Source: Flavobacteriales bacterium
GTDB lineage: Bacteria; Bacteroidota; Bacteroidia; Flavobacteriales_F; PHOS-HE28
Assembly: GCA_016704485.1 (NCBI GenBank)
Contig: JADJAA010000001.1
Location: 1,922,001-1,986,000 of the forward strand
Reading direction: 5' to 3'
DNA length: 64,000 nucleotides
Under the pieces are notes generated by a model, which had not been told where the DNA came from, made no database searches, and worked only from the letters and a program-made list of their open reading frames with translations. Made by a program: the position numbers and the translations under genes. Shown piece by piece: positions 8,233 to 18,642 of the stretch. Numbering within the stretch: position 1 is the first letter of the stretch; every line of letters begins with the position of its first letter.

Positions 8233-9510
8233 ATGGCAGAGATCGTACGTATGCCCAAATTGAGTGATACCATGACCGAAGGGGTTGTGGCAGCTTGGCA
8301 TAAAAAAGTGGGTGATACCGTGAAAAGCGGTGAAGTTCTGGCGGAGATCGAGACCGACAAGGCTACTATGGAATTCGAAAGTTTCACGGATGGCGTTCTA
8401 CTTCACATCGGTGTGGAAAAAGGAAAGGCCGCACCCGTGGATAGCATATTGGCGATCCTTGGAAAAGCGGGTGAGGATATCACCAAGTTGTTATCAGATG
8501 CAGCGGCCAGTGCGCCGAAGGAAGAGACCAAGAAACCGGAACCTGTTGCTGAAAAAGTAAAAGAAGAACCAAAGGCAGCACCAGGTCCAGTAACTAGTGC
8601 GCCGGTAGCTACAACAAGTGCGCCCGCGAAGCCCGCAGCTCGCAGCGCAGCAAATTCCAATGGTCGTGTAAAAGCGAGTCCGTTAGCTAAGCGATTGGCA
8701 GAGGAAAAAGGAATTGACATTGCGCGCGTTCAAGGCACTGGTGATGATGGTCGCGTGGTGAAACAGGATATAGAGGACTTTACTGGCGGTGCGCTCTATG
8801 GCGTTCCACAGATAGAAGCGTTCGAGGAGGTGCCCGTGAGCCAAATGCGCAAGACGATCGCCAAGCGATTGAGCGAAAGCTTATTTACTGCGCCGCATTT
8901 CTACCTCACCATTGAGATGAATATGGATCGCGGTATGCAAGTGCGTGAAGCGATCAATGCCCAGATAAAGCCGGAAAAGATCAGCTACAATGACCTGGTC
9001 GTAAAAGCTGCCGCTGTCGCGTTGAAGAAGCATCCAAAGGTGAATAGCAGTTGGTTGGGTGACCGCATCCGTTACAATCAGCATGTACATATTGGCGTAG
9101 CTGTTGCAGTTGACGAGGGATTACTAGTTCCTGTGATCCGCTTTGCAGATGGTAAGTCCTTGCGTGATATAGGTAGTGAAGTGCGTGATCTCGCCGCCAG
9201 AGCCAAGGACAAGAAATTGCAACCTGCGGACTGGGAGGGAAATACCTTTACCATTTCCAACTTGGGCATGTTCGGTATCGATGAGTTCACTGCGATCATC
9301 AACCCGCCGGACGCCTGTATCATGGCAGTCGGTGGTATCATTGAGAAACCCGTTGTGCGCAATGGTCAACTTGCTGTTGGCCATACCATGAAAGTTACGT
9401 TGAGCTGTGACCACCGTGTGGTGGATGGCGCTACGGGAGCTGCTTTCTTGAATACATTCAAGAGCTTTATGGAGGAGCCGGCGTTGTTGTTCTCGGTTGG
9501 TGTGGTGTAA
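8233..9510 (+). CDS. pdhC: Pyruvate dehydrogenase E2, dihydrolipoamide acetyltransferase
   Basis: 425 aa. A single N-terminal lipoyl domain (residues 1-78) carries the lipoylated lysine K43 in ETDKATMEF. An Ala/Pro/Lys-rich linker covers roughly 92-140 and a peripheral-subunit-binding domain about 145-182 (ASPLAKRLAEEKGIDIARV). The catalytic acetyltransferase domain follows, with active-site H394 and D398 in CDHRVVDGA. It transfers the acetyl group from lipoate to CoA. It is in one operon with pdhA. Confidence 0.94.
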   Translation: MAEIVRMPKLSDTMTEGVVAAWHKKVGDTVKSGEVLAEIETDKATMEFESFTDGVLLHIGVEKGKAAPVDSILAILGKAGEDITKLLSDAAASAPKEETKKPEPVAEKVKEEPKAAPGPVTSAPVATTSAPAKPAARSAANSNGRVKASPLAKRLAEEKGIDIARVQGTGDDGRVVKQDIEDFTGGALYGVPQIEAFEEVPVSQMRKTIAKRLSESLFTAPHFYLTIEMNMDRGMQVREAINAQIKPEKISYNDLVVKAAAVALKKHPKVNSSWLGDRIRYNQHVHIGVAVAVDEGLLVPVIRFADGKSLRDIGSEVRDLAARAKDKKLQPADWEGNTFTISNLGMFGIDEFTAIINPPDACIMAVGGIIEKPVVRNGQLAVGHTMKVTLSCDHRVVDGATGAAFLNTFKSFMEEPALLFSVGVV

Positions 9511-9565
9511 TGCGGTCCATAGGACCACTGTAGAAAGTGGACGTTTCGATCCGATCCAGTTTGAA

Positions 9566-9991
9566 ATGATATCCCGACTTCTCGTATTCTGCCAGTTCGC
9601 CTGCATTGCCGTATTGTTGTTCGGCGGGAGTTTTGAATTGCCATGGTGGGGATGGCTGATCTTCAGCACGGGATTGGTCGTCTTTCTCGCAGCGGCAACA
9701 TCACTCGGTACCAATAATTTCACGATCATGCCGATCCCGCGAGCCGGGAACAGCCTTTCGAAGCGTGGTGTCTACAGCGTAATCAGGCATCCGATGTATA
9801 CGGCTGTGCTGATATGCGGAAGCGCCATGGCATTTGGTGCTCCAAGTGTTTGGCGTTGGTCTGCGCTCGCGATTTGTCTTGTAGTTCTGGTATTGAAGAT
9901 CCGTTTTGAAGAACAGCATCTAACTACAGTTCATCCGGAATATCCGAAATTGATGAAAGGTGTTGCCCGTTTGTTCCCATTCGTTTGGTGA
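9566..9991 (+). CDS. Isoprenylcysteine methyltransferase-family membrane protein
   Basis: 141 aa. Hydrophobic segments lie near residues 5-22, 26-46 and 80-110. The C-terminal half carries the family pattern: GVYSVIRHPMY, then RFEEQHL, HPEYPKLMKGVARLFPF, which forms the SAM-binding region of ICMT/phospholipid methyltransferase-like proteins. The bacterial substrate is unknown; lipid or quinone-related methylation is only a guess. I chose the ATG at 9566, just before the first membrane segment, because the upstream extension is polar and unlike the family. It lies 55 bp after pdhC. Confidence 0.8.
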   Translation: MISRLLVFCQFACIAVLLFGGSFELPWWGWLIFSTGLVVFLAAATSLGTNNFTIMPIPRAGNSLSKRGVYSVIRHPMYTAVLICGSAMAFGAPSVWRWSALAICLVVLVLKIRFEEQHLTTVHPEYPKLMKGVARLFPFVW

Positions 9992-10050
9992 GCGGGTGCT
10001 TGATGCCAAACTCAAGAATACTTTCTGGCGCGTGCTCGTAATTTCACCGC

Positions 10051-12168
10051 GTGCTGGATCTCTTTAACACACCGATCGCGTTCCTGAAAGGGGTTGGCCC
10101 TCAAAAAGCTGAACTGCTCGAGAAGGAATTGGGCATAGCGACCATCGGCAATTTGCTGACCCACTTCCCATTCCGGTATGTGGATCGCACCGTGTTCCAT
10201 ACCGTGAAGGAGATAAATGCCGACCTGGAACAAGTGCAGTTGAAAGGTGTGCTAGGGCCATTGAAAACCGTTGGTGAAGCGCGTTCCCGGAGATTAACTG
10301 CAACGCTTAAAGATGCAACTGGTTCAATAGAACTGGTCTGGTTCAAAGGTGCGCGTTGGTTGCAAATGTCCCTGAAACCTGGACAGGAATACATCGTTTT
10401 CGGAAAGCCGAACCATTTCAATGGGCGATACAGTATTCCCCATCCGGAAATGGAACTGACCGCAGGAGTGGAGCCCGCACTTCAGGCTGCATTACAACCC
10501 GTATATAGCACTACGGAGAAATTGACCGCCAAAGGGCTTGGCAGTCGGGCGATCGGTAAACTCACAAAAGCCGCTCTATTGCAAGGCGAAGGGTTGATCC
10601 CTGAAACTTTGGATCAGCACTTGATCGATCTGCAAGGTGGCATGTCACGCGAAGATGCGTTCCGACAGATCCATGTTCCACAAACAAGAGCCGCGTTGGA
10701 TGCAGCCGTTCTTCGTTTGAAATTCGAAGAGCTGTTCTTCATTCAACTACAACTGCTGAAGCAAAAACTGTTGATGCAACAGAGCCTCCGCGGACAAGTA
10801 TTCAGCAATGTTGGTGACCATTTCAACTCGTTCTACAGCGATCATTTGCCCTTTGAACTTACCGAAGCGCAGAAACGTGTGGTTAAGGAGATCCGAAAGG
10901 ACATGGTGACCGGTCACCAGATGAACCGTCTTGTTCAAGGAGATGTTGGCAGTGGTAAAACGTTGGTCGCATTATTGAGTATGCTGATAGCGCTCGATAA
11001 TGGCTTCCAGAGCGCATTCATGGCACCCACGGAGATCCTGGCCCAACAACATTATACCACGCTGGTCAAGTTCCTGGAAGGATTACCGATCACCATTCGG
11101 TTGCTTACTGGTAGTGTAAAGACCGCTGAGCGTAGGAGCATTCTTATGGCGCTGAAAGCTGGCGAGATCCATATCATTGTTGGAACGCATGCGCTGCTCG
11201 AGGATCGTGTGGTGTTCGATAAGCTTGGCTTGGTCGTGATCGACGAGCAACACCGGTTCGGAGTAGCCCAACGTGCCCGTATGTGGGCGAAGAGCACTGT
11301 GCCGCCTCATGTGTTGGTCATGACGGCAACACCGATCCCACGCACACTTGCTATGACGTTGTACGGGGACCTGGATACCAGTGTGATCGATGAATTGCCA
11401 CCAGGTCGCAAACCGATCCGTACCGTGCATCGGTTCGATGGTTCGCGCAATGCGGTCTTCGGTTTCATGGAAGAAGAGATCACCAAAGGCCGCCAAGTGT
11501 ATGTGGTGTATCCCTTGATCGAGGAAGGGGATCCTGAAAAAATGCGCGGTGTGGAACTGAAGGACCTCACGGATGGTTTCGAAAGTATTTCAAGGCGATT
11601 TCCGTTGCCGAGATATGCTGTGAGCATGGTGCATGGGCGTTTGGATCAAGCAACCAAGGACTACGAAATGGCCCGATTCAAGAAAGGCGAGACCAATGTG
11701 CTTGTTGCCACCACTGTTATTGAAGTTGGCGTGGATGTGCCTAATGCAAGTATGATGGTGATCGAGAATGCAGAACGCTTTGGCCTTTCACAATTGCACC
11801 AATTGCGCGGCAGGGTGGGCCGCGGTGCGGAGCAGAGTTTCTGCATACTTATGACCGGCGATAAACTGGGACATGATGCACGTGAGCGGATCTCCACAAT
11901 GGTGCGCACCAACGATGGTTTTGAGATCGCGGAGGCGGATCTGCGTTTGCGTGGGCCCGGAGACCTAATGGGCACACAACAGAGCGGCTTGCCCGAATTG
12001 CATATTGCTGATCTGGTGAAGGATGTTAGCCTTCTTCAACAAGCAAGGGAACTGGCTTTGCGGATCCTTGATCGCGATCCTGACCTGAAAGATCCCGCCA
12101 ATGTTCGCATCTCCGGAACATTACGCGCTATCATGAAGTCGCGCCCACTTTGGGGGCGGATCAGTTAA
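10051..12168 (+). CDS. recG: ATP-dependent DNA helicase RecG
   Basis: 705 aa. RecG reverses stalled forks and migrates branched DNA. An N-terminal wedge/OB region covers about residues 1-250 (TPIAFLKGVGPQKAELLEKELGI at the start). The helicase core has Walker A GDVGSGKT with K303, the DEQH box D398-H401, a TATPIPRT motif, and the C-terminal lobe with GVDVPNA and QLRGRVGRG. The RecG-specific end ADLRLRGPGDLMGTQQSG is present. The start is GTG; its context matches the usual first residues of the family. Confidence 0.95.
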   Translation: MLDLFNTPIAFLKGVGPQKAELLEKELGIATIGNLLTHFPFRYVDRTVFHTVKEINADLEQVQLKGVLGPLKTVGEARSRRLTATLKDATGSIELVWFKGARWLQMSLKPGQEYIVFGKPNHFNGRYSIPHPEMELTAGVEPALQAALQPVYSTTEKLTAKGLGSRAIGKLTKAALLQGEGLIPETLDQHLIDLQGGMSREDAFRQIHVPQTRAALDAAVLRLKFEELFFIQLQLLKQKLLMQQSLRGQVFSNVGDHFNSFYSDHLPFELTEAQKRVVKEIRKDMVTGHQMNRLVQGDVGSGKTLVALLSMLIALDNGFQSAFMAPTEILAQQHYTTLVKFLEGLPITIRLLTGSVKTAERRSILMALKAGEIHIIVGTHALLEDRVVFDKLGLVVIDEQHRFGVAQRARMWAKSTVPPHVLVMTATPIPRTLAMTLYGDLDTSVIDELPPGRKPIRTVHRFDGSRNAVFGFMEEEITKGRQVYVVYPLIEEGDPEKMRGVELKDLTDGFESISRRFPLPRYAVSMVHGRLDQATKDYEMARFKKGETNVLVATTVIEVGVDVPNASMMVIENAERFGLSQLHQLRGRVGRGAEQSFCILMTGDKLGHDARERISTMVRTNDGFEIAEADLRLRGPGDLMGTQQSGLPELHIADLVKDVSLLQQARELALRILDRDPDLKDPANVRISGTLRAIMKSRPLWGRIS

Positions 12169-12181
12169 AGTGCTTCTGGGT

Positions 12182-12910
12182 TCACGTGGTCAGGGACGCG
12201 CGTCGGCGGATCTCTTCGGGGTCCAGTACGTGCGCCAAACATCCGGCAACGATCAGGTATTGACCAACGGCATACGTGAGTATTATCGACCACGATGCAT
12301 GATCAAGGTTGCGAAGAAAACGGTTCGTTGCGAGTAGGCTATCCGATGCTATGAACAAGAATGAGCCGATCAATACAAGAACGAAACTGCGGGGGAATGT
12401 GCGTCCAAATCGAAATGTAGCAGCGAGGCCCATCAACGTTATTGCAACTGCATAAGCACTCACCGGAACCTTGATCTCTTCATCTATGCGTGGCATCAGG
12501 TCCATTGCGAAAAATACGCCGTAGGCAGTTATTCCGGTTCCGATCAACCAGGGCAGAAAAGAGAACGGCGCTGCGGCATTCGCAATGTTATGCGCGAAGG
12601 CGATGGTATAACAGAGCTGCGCGATCAGAAATGCTCCCAGACCGATCATGAAATAGAATTCATCAAGGTGCTCGAACATCAGCGTTACATCACCGATCAA
12701 GGAAAAGAACAACCCCGCTTGGATCAGAATGGTGAATCGATCGCCTACGCGTCTGCTCTTGAAGTAGAACCAAAGCGAAAGCGTGATCATCAGCAATGGT
12801 TTGCTGACAAAGAGCAGGCCATGCCAACCCTGTACTAATGCAATTATCGTACTCAACGTAATTGCCGCGAACAATATGCCGATGACCAGATCGTTCTTAA
12901 AAATTCTCAT
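12182..12910 (-). CDS. YhhN-family lysoplasmalogenase-like membrane protein
   Basis: 242 aa with about eight hydrophobic segments. Conserved YhhN/TMEM86 features are visible: SKPLLM near residue 36, GDVTLMF, FLIAQLCYTIAF, SDSLLA and YAVGQYLIVAG. Animal TMEM86 and some bacterial homologues hydrolyse lysoplasmalogens; activity here is inferred from the family. It converges on recG with a 13-bp gap and no clear terminator hairpin between them. Confidence 0.83.
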   Translation of the reverse strand: MRIFKNDLVIGILFAAITLSTIIALVQGWHGLLFVSKPLLMITLSLWFYFKSRRVGDRFTILIQAGLFFSLIGDVTLMFEHLDEFYFMIGLGAFLIAQLCYTIAFAHNIANAAAPFSFLPWLIGTGITAYGVFFAMDLMPRIDEEIKVPVSAYAVAITLMGLAATFRFGRTFPRSFVLVLIGSFLFIASDSLLATNRFLRNLDHASWSIILTYAVGQYLIVAGCLAHVLDPEEIRRRASLTT

Positions 12911-13019
12911 TCGGAAAAATGATCGGAGCTTGTTGAGGAGAGCCGATCGGGGAGTGAATGTATGGTTCTGTGTAGGATCAGGTCAATATCACTCGCGGCC
13001 CGTCATTCACAGGGGTCTG

Positions 13020-14270
13020 TTAAGGGCTGGATCCTAAGGCCTTCACTTTATTGATCCAGGTGATCTTCGATCGGTTCCGTATCCCCAACCAAAGCATTGC
13101 AAGTGAAACCAGAACTATACCACCATTCAACCCGAAAGTGATCGGATCAGGGAACATGTTGCCACAACTTAGTAGAAGCAGCGCAAGCGCAGCGATCCGT
13201 AAGACCTCCAACCAATTAGCAATTCGACTTCCTTCCAGCAACAGGCCAAGGTCCATCACCCATAACACGATCAGGGCGGAAAACGCCCATTGCTGCCATG
13301 TTCGCAATTGATCTTGCTGGAATAGAAAGAAGGATGTTGCACCAAGTAAGAATATGAACTGAACAAGCACATAAATGGCCATGGCACGTGCCGTTACCGT
13401 ATCGAACTTTTGATAGGTAGCCCGGTCTTTTTTCTTTGGACCTTGGAACCCGCCCAGTTGAAGCGGGCGCCAACCGGGAGGCTTCAGGAACACGCGCACT
13501 TTATCCCACCAATTGTTACATTGGCCAGCAAGTACGCCAAGATCGCCCCAATAATGAAAATTGGCCTTGACCGGATCCCACGAACCGAGTTGCTCAGTGA
13601 TCCCATAAACCGGTTCTTCCTCTTCCTGTTGGAAGGTTCCGAAGAGCTTGTCCCAGATGATCAACGTTCCTGCGTGATTGCGGTCAATGTATTTAGGGTC
13701 GCTTCCATGATGTACGCGGTGATGCGCTGGTGTGTTGAAGATGAACTCCAATGGACCAAGGGTTGATATGGCCTTCGTATGGATCCAGAACTGATAGAGC
13801 GTATTGAATGCAGCGACCGTTACGATCATTAATGGGTGAATACCCATGATCGCCATCGGCACATAGAACCACCAACTGAACAAACCTTGCCACCAGCTTT
13901 GGCGCAATGCCACGCTTAGATTGTATTCCTCGCTCTGATGATGAACGATGTGGGCCGCCCATAAAAAGTTCACTTCATGGCTTAGTCGATGGAACCAGTA
14001 ATAAAGCAGGTCGACAAGTAGAAATGCGACGATCCACGTGAGAATGGAGTTCTCGATGGTGAATAAGCGCCAATTATCGTAGGTCCAGAGGTAGGCCGTG
14101 AAGATCGTGGTCTTCGTGAATGCTCCTACCACTTGTGAACCGATACCACAGCCGATATTGGAGATCAGGTCATTGAAACGGTACACCTTGTTGCCCGACC
14201 ATGCACTCCAGCCGAGCTCGATCAGGATCAATACGAGGAATACGGGAATGGAATAAACGATGTAGTCCAT
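13020..14270 (-). CDS. Sterol desaturase/fatty acid hydroxylase family membrane protein
   Basis: 416 aa. It contains the three histidine clusters of the di-iron superfamily: HRLSHE, HIVHHQSE, and HHRVHHGSDPKYIDRN, set between hydrophobic segments. The C-terminal third adds four more hydrophobic segments, as in alkylglycerol monooxygenase (TMEM195)-like proteins. The probable role is hydroxylation or ether-lipid modification in the inner membrane; the substrate is not determinable here. It is divergent from pheT with 93 bp between the starts. Confidence 0.85.
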   Translation of the reverse strand: MDYIVYSIPVFLVLILIELGWSAWSGNKVYRFNDLISNIGCGIGSQVVGAFTKTTIFTAYLWTYDNWRLFTIENSILTWIVAFLLVDLLYYWFHRLSHEVNFLWAAHIVHHQSEEYNLSVALRQSWWQGLFSWWFYVPMAIMGIHPLMIVTVAAFNTLYQFWIHTKAISTLGPLEFIFNTPAHHRVHHGSDPKYIDRNHAGTLIIWDKLFGTFQQEEEEPVYGITEQLGSWDPVKANFHYWGDLGVLAGQCNNWWDKVRVFLKPPGWRPLQLGGFQGPKKKDRATYQKFDTVTARAMAIYVLVQFIFLLGATSFFLFQQDQLRTWQQWAFSALIVLWVMDLGLLLEGSRIANWLEVLRIAALALLLLSCGNMFPDPITFGLNGGIVLVSLAMLWLGIRNRSKITWINKVKALGSSP

Positions 14271-14363
14271 GTTAGTGCTGCTACGAAATTACGGATCAAC
14301 ACCCGGCCGGATCCGCTTTCTTTGCAGCCCCGTTGGCAACCAGCGGTAAAAATTTGATCCCGA

Positions 14364-16799
14364 ATGCGCATCTCCTGGAATTGGCTCAAGCAATACATCG
14401 ATACCGATATCTCTCCTCAAAAAGCCGCTGAAATACTTACCAGCACAGGGCTTGAGGTTGAAGGTGTGGAAGTGCATGAGCCGATCAAGGGTATGTTACG
14501 TGGTGTAGTTGTGGGGCATGTTCTGGCATGTGCGAAACATCCGGATGCCGACAGGTTGAGCGTTTGTAAAGTGGATCTTGGAACCGGTGATCCTGTGCAG
14601 ATCGTTTGCGGTGCACCCAATGTTGCAGCTGGTCAGAAAGTATTGGTGGCCACTGTTGACGCTGATCTGTGTATGAAGGATGGTACCTGTATCGTGATCA
14701 AAAAGAGCAAGATCCGCGGCAAGGAAAGCAACGGAATGATCTGTGCCGAGGATGAGCTAGGACTTGGGCAAAGCCATGATGGCATTCTTGTGCTGCCCGC
14801 ATCGGCGAAAGTGGGTACCCCCGCCGTGGATCAAATGGGCTTGAAGAGCGATCATTTCTTGGAGATCGGTCTAACTCCGAACCGAACGGATGCAATGGGC
14901 CACGTCGGCGTAGCCCGTGATCTCGTTGCTGCCATGGTCTATCGCACTGGTGCTGATGTTAGCGTGAAATGGCCGAATGTTGATGGTTTCAGAAAGGATG
15001 GCGATGGTAAAGCGGTGGAAGTGACCGTAGAGAATAGCACTGCTTGCCCGCGGTACGCTGGTGTTACACTTGGGGATGTGAAAGTCGATCCGTCACCGGA
15101 ATGGCTTCAGAGTGCATTGAAAGCAATTGGTCTGAAGCCGATCAATAACGTAGTGGATGTCACCAATTTTGTTCAGCATGAACTAGGGCAACCATTGCAT
15201 GCTTTCGATGCGGATAAATTGAAGGGCGGAAAGATCGTTGTACGATTGGCCACCGAGAATGAAGCCTTTACAACATTGGATGAGAAGGAGCGTAAGTTGA
15301 GCGAACAGGACCTCGTGATCGCGGATGAAGTTGCACCAGCTTGTATTGCAGGTGTTTTTGGTGGTGCAACGAGCGGCGTAACAGGGTCAACGACATCCAT
15401 TTTTCTGGAAAGCGCCTATTTTGAGCCGACGACCATACGACGTACTGCACGCCGCCATGGACTCAGCACTGATGCCTCTTTCCGTTTTGAACGCGGTGTT
15501 GATCCTGAGATCACTGTCTATGCCTTGAAACGTGCTGCGTTATTGTTGAAGGAAGTAGCGGGGGCGAGCATTGTCTCGGAGATCATTGATGTCGATAAAC
15601 GACAGCACGTGGATCGTAAAGTTGACCTGCGTTTTGCACAATGTGATGCGCTGACCGGTATACGGATACCGCACAACGCCATCATACAAGCGTTGGAATT
15701 GCTGGATTTCACGATCGTAGAGCGCGATCATGAAGGTGTAGTGGTGACCGTGCCTTCGTTCAGAGCAGATGTAACCCGACCGGCAGATGTGATCGAGGAG
15801 ATCCTTCGCATACATGGGTTCGATCAAGTGCCAGTTCCTGACCGCTTGTTGTGCCCACCGATCCTAGAGGATGCGCTCACCTTGGAAAGTTTGCGTGAAC
15901 GAACCGGTCAACATTTGGCCGCACGTGGTTTTCGGGAGATCATGACACCGTCACTCACCAACGGAGAAAAGGCGCAGCACGCTTCTGCAGACGGAATGAA
16001 TGCGCTGATCCGTATGGCGAATCCGTTGAGTGCTGAACTTGATGTGTTGCGTCCAACGCTCTTGCATGGTGCACTGCAGGCGGCGGGTTACAACATCAAT
16101 CGGCAACAACGTGATCTGCGGTTCTTCGAGCGCGGACGCGTTTATGTGCAGAGCGAAAAAGTGATCACTGAAACAGAGTCGTTGTCCTTGGTCATTACCG
16201 GAGATCGCTTCCGTGAGCGCTGGCGCAGTGTTGATCGCAAAGTGGAATTGGCTGACCTGAAAGAAGAAGTGGAGTCGTTGTTGGAGCGAATGGGCATTAT
16301 GGGAATAGCGAGTTGGGAAGAGATCGGACATCCGCTCCTGAGCAATGCGTACACACTTAATTTGAATGGCCGAAAAGCTGGTGTGCTCGGCGAAGTGGCT
16401 AAAGCACAACTGAGATCCTTCGATATTTCTCAGCCGGTGTTCTTCGCTGAACTAGCGGAAGAGGTATTCTTGAAGGTGTGCAAGAGGCAAAAGATCGGCT
16501 TTAGTGAGTTGTCCAAGTTCCCGGCAGTGCGGCGTGATCTTAGTCTATTGATCGACGCGAAAGTGAAATTCGAGTCGCTCAAAAAAGCAGCTTTCCATGC
16601 AGAGCAGAAGCTACTTGTGGACGTTGACCTTTTCGATGTTTATGAAGGTGATAAACTGCCGCACGGAAAGAAGAGCTACGCAGTGAGTTTGATCCTCCAG
16701 GATCCGGACAAAACGCTTACGGATCAGGTAGTGGATAAGTCCATGGGAAGGATCCGCCAAGCATTGGAGAAGGAAGTGGGTGCAGTGTTGAGAGGCTGA
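14364..16799 (+). CDS. pheT: Phenylalanine--tRNA ligase beta subunit
   Basis: 811 aa, full length. PheT pairs with PheS to charge tRNA-Phe and edits mischarged tyrosine. Domains in order: an N-terminal EMAP-like tRNA-binding domain (about 40-155, VVGHVLACAKHPDADRLSVCKV), the B3/B4 editing domain (about 210-385, PRYAGVTLGDV and FRFERGVDPE), B5 (about 405-475), the catalytic-like core, and a C-terminal FDX-ACB domain (about 715-811, SKFPAVRRDLSLLIDAKVKFESL). The ATG matches the usual MRISWNWLKQY start. pheS is not adjacent. Confidence 0.96.
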   Translation: MRISWNWLKQYIDTDISPQKAAEILTSTGLEVEGVEVHEPIKGMLRGVVVGHVLACAKHPDADRLSVCKVDLGTGDPVQIVCGAPNVAAGQKVLVATVDADLCMKDGTCIVIKKSKIRGKESNGMICAEDELGLGQSHDGILVLPASAKVGTPAVDQMGLKSDHFLEIGLTPNRTDAMGHVGVARDLVAAMVYRTGADVSVKWPNVDGFRKDGDGKAVEVTVENSTACPRYAGVTLGDVKVDPSPEWLQSALKAIGLKPINNVVDVTNFVQHELGQPLHAFDADKLKGGKIVVRLATENEAFTTLDEKERKLSEQDLVIADEVAPACIAGVFGGATSGVTGSTTSIFLESAYFEPTTIRRTARRHGLSTDASFRFERGVDPEITVYALKRAALLLKEVAGASIVSEIIDVDKRQHVDRKVDLRFAQCDALTGIRIPHNAIIQALELLDFTIVERDHEGVVVTVPSFRADVTRPADVIEEILRIHGFDQVPVPDRLLCPPILEDALTLESLRERTGQHLAARGFREIMTPSLTNGEKAQHASADGMNALIRMANPLSAELDVLRPTLLHGALQAAGYNINRQQRDLRFFERGRVYVQSEKVITETESLSLVITGDRFRERWRSVDRKVELADLKEEVESLLERMGIMGIASWEEIGHPLLSNAYTLNLNGRKAGVLGEVAKAQLRSFDISQPVFFAELAEEVFLKVCKRQKIGFSELSKFPAVRRDLSLLIDAKVKFESLKKAAFHAEQKLLVDVDLFDVYEGDKLPHGKKSYAVSLILQDPDKTLTDQVVDKSMGRIRQALEKEVGAVLRG

Positions 16800-16872
16800 T
16801 CAACGCGGTACTTCTGAGCTTTCCATTGAAGTAGCTCTAGCTAACAGGAAACCCAGAAAATTCGCAAGTAGC

Positions 16873-18642
16873 TCAACGCAACCGATAGCTTAGGCTCAAC
16901 AGAACGCCATAGGCCGTTGATCTGCGCATGAGATCGCCATTACCAAGTGTATTGTTGAACTGGCCACGCACCATAGGCTCAACACCAATGGACCAAGCGG
17001 CGTTGAACCGATAACGAACGTATGCCCGCGCGGTCCATCCGAATACCACTTCTCGGAAGGCCTGGTCGGCAAAGTCAGTATACCCATTTCCTGTTCCGTT
17101 CGGTAATGACCCTCGACGCCCTGTGAGCAAACCGATCGTTGGTCCACCGCGTAGGCCGAGGCTCCAACGGCCTTGCAACAAATGACCATCCAACAGCAAG
17201 GGTATTTCAAGGTAACTGACCTTGTTCGCGATCTCTCGTGCGTCCCGCATGTGCTCTGTCACGGCCGTTGAATCCGAGCCGCGCGTTATCACATTGATCG
17301 TAGTATCAATGGAAATGCCTGTGAAGTATTCGTTCGTGCCCACCGTTGTGGTTCCGGTGATGGTAAGTATGGTCGTATCCACAGGCACCAAGTACCAGAA
17401 ATTGGTGACGTTGAATGTCGTGTTGTCGACCGCATTAGCATTGATCCGTTCGCTATAAGTACCGTAATGTAGACCGGCACCCAAACCGATATGGCTGCCC
17501 ATGTGCATGACTTCAATACCCGCATTCATGGACCATTGTTGTTGTACTCCGCTGTTCCAGGTATCACTATTCGCGCCTGTGTATCGTGTGATGGTGCGCA
17601 TTATGCCTCCAAGTGCACTGACCTCCCATGGTGATGCTGGCGTGATCAATTGAACTGTGGGCATAGGCGTTTTTGGTGATGTATCGTTTGCTGCTTGTTC
17701 GACTGCCGGGCTGTCCACCTGCAGTTCTGTTCTTTCCGTCAACGTGCTATCGGCAAAAGCAGGTGGAACGCCATTTTCAGTATTGGCCGTGAACCCTTTT
17801 TCATTATTAATGTTGGGCTCTTTCATGTTGGTCACAGTGTCCGACCCAACAGCAGATCCAGGATTCGGAATCTGAGGGTCTGGTCGAATGGTGTTCCCAG
17901 CACGTGGAACCTCTGAACCCGTTCCAGTGTGATCAATTTCGGGATCACCATTAACTCTTTTGTCTGTAGGGTTCATATCTGCGCTATCCACTGGGTCATT
18001 GGTTTTCTTGAACGTTGGTTCTTTGATCGTTGCAACTTTTGGATCTGGACGTACTTGACCGTTTCCTTCTTCAATGGAAGGATCGATCGAAGCGCGAGGT
18101 ATGTTGTTTGAGTTTGGCTTACTCTCCAATGATCCTGTAGTACGATGTGATCTAGCCTTTACTTCAGTACTGCGTTCGCTTTTTAATGTTGGTACGTTCA
18201 CCTGCTTGGATGGTGCGGTTTCATGCCGGTCATTCAACTCAATATTCGTAATCGTTGCAGATGCTGAGGTCGAATCAACACTACCCACATTTTCTGATCT
18301 GATGCGGTTATTCCCTTCAGTTCTTGAATTGCCATTGTTCTCTCCGTCTACTGCAGTATTCGAAGGTTCGATCTTCGCATTGGTCGCGTTCTTCGTTATC
18401 AACTCAGTCACTTCATTCCGTATATCATCATCCGTCTTGTACGTTCCATTCAAATACCAAGCACCACCGATCAATAACAACAACGCAGCTCCGCCACCGA
18501 ACCAGAAACCAAACCGTTTCTTGCGTTTTTTCTGCGCATTCAGTACGGCTTGCATTTCCACCCAGTGGTTCTCATCGAAAGGGATGCTGCGCCCTTCCAA
18601 CTTCTGCCTTGCCAATTCGTCGAATTCGTTCTCTGTACTCAT
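16873..18642 (-). CDS. Dual-membrane anti-sigma-like protein with C-terminal beta-barrel
   Basis: 589 aa. Cytoplasmic N-terminus (1-43) with the motif FDELARQKLEGRSIPFDENHW, common in proteins encoded beside Bacteroidota ECF sigma factors. One transmembrane helix (about 44-64), a long low-complexity polar linker rich in Asn, Thr, Pro and Asp (about 65-335), then a predicted barrel of roughly 8 strands (about 336-589) ending in aromatic and basic strand residues. There is no N-terminal signal peptide. This is the architecture of the dual membrane-spanning anti-sigma factors (Dma) described in Bacteroides thetaiotaomicron. The start overlaps the sigma factor stop by 4 nt, so the two are coupled. 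Anti-sigma activity is inferred. Confidence 0.75.
   Translation of the reverse strand: MSTENEFDELARQKLEGRSIPFDENHWVEMQAVLNAQKKRKKRFGFWFGGGAALLLLIGGAWYLNGTYKTDDDIRNEVTELITKNATNAKIEPSNTAVDGENNGNSRTEGNNRIRSENVGSVDSTSASATITNIELNDRHETAPSKQVNVPTLKSERSTEVKARSHRTTGSLESKPNSNNIPRASIDPSIEEGNGQVRPDPKVATIKEPTFKKTNDPVDSADMNPTDKRVNGDPEIDHTGTGSEVPRAGNTIRPDPQIPNPGSAVGSDTVTNMKEPNINNEKGFTANTENGVPPAFADSTLTERTELQVDSPAVEQAANDTSPKTPMPTVQLITPASPWEVSALGGIMRTITRYTGANSDTWNSGVQQQWSMNAGIEVMHMGSHIGLGAGLHYGTYSERINANAVDNTTFNVTNFWYLVPVDTTILTITGTTTVGTNEYFTGISIDTTINVITRGSDSTAVTEHMRDAREIANKVSYLEIPLLLDGHLLQGRWSLGLRGGPTIGLLTGRRGSLPNGTGNGYTDFADQAFREVVFGWTARAYVRYRFNAAWSIGVEPMVRGQFNNTLGNGDLMRRSTAYGVLLSLSYRLR

Noticed and set aside
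14317..14324. TTTCTTTG upstream of pheT, considered as a -7 box
   Set aside because: The TA of the consensus is TT; too weak in a T-rich stretch.
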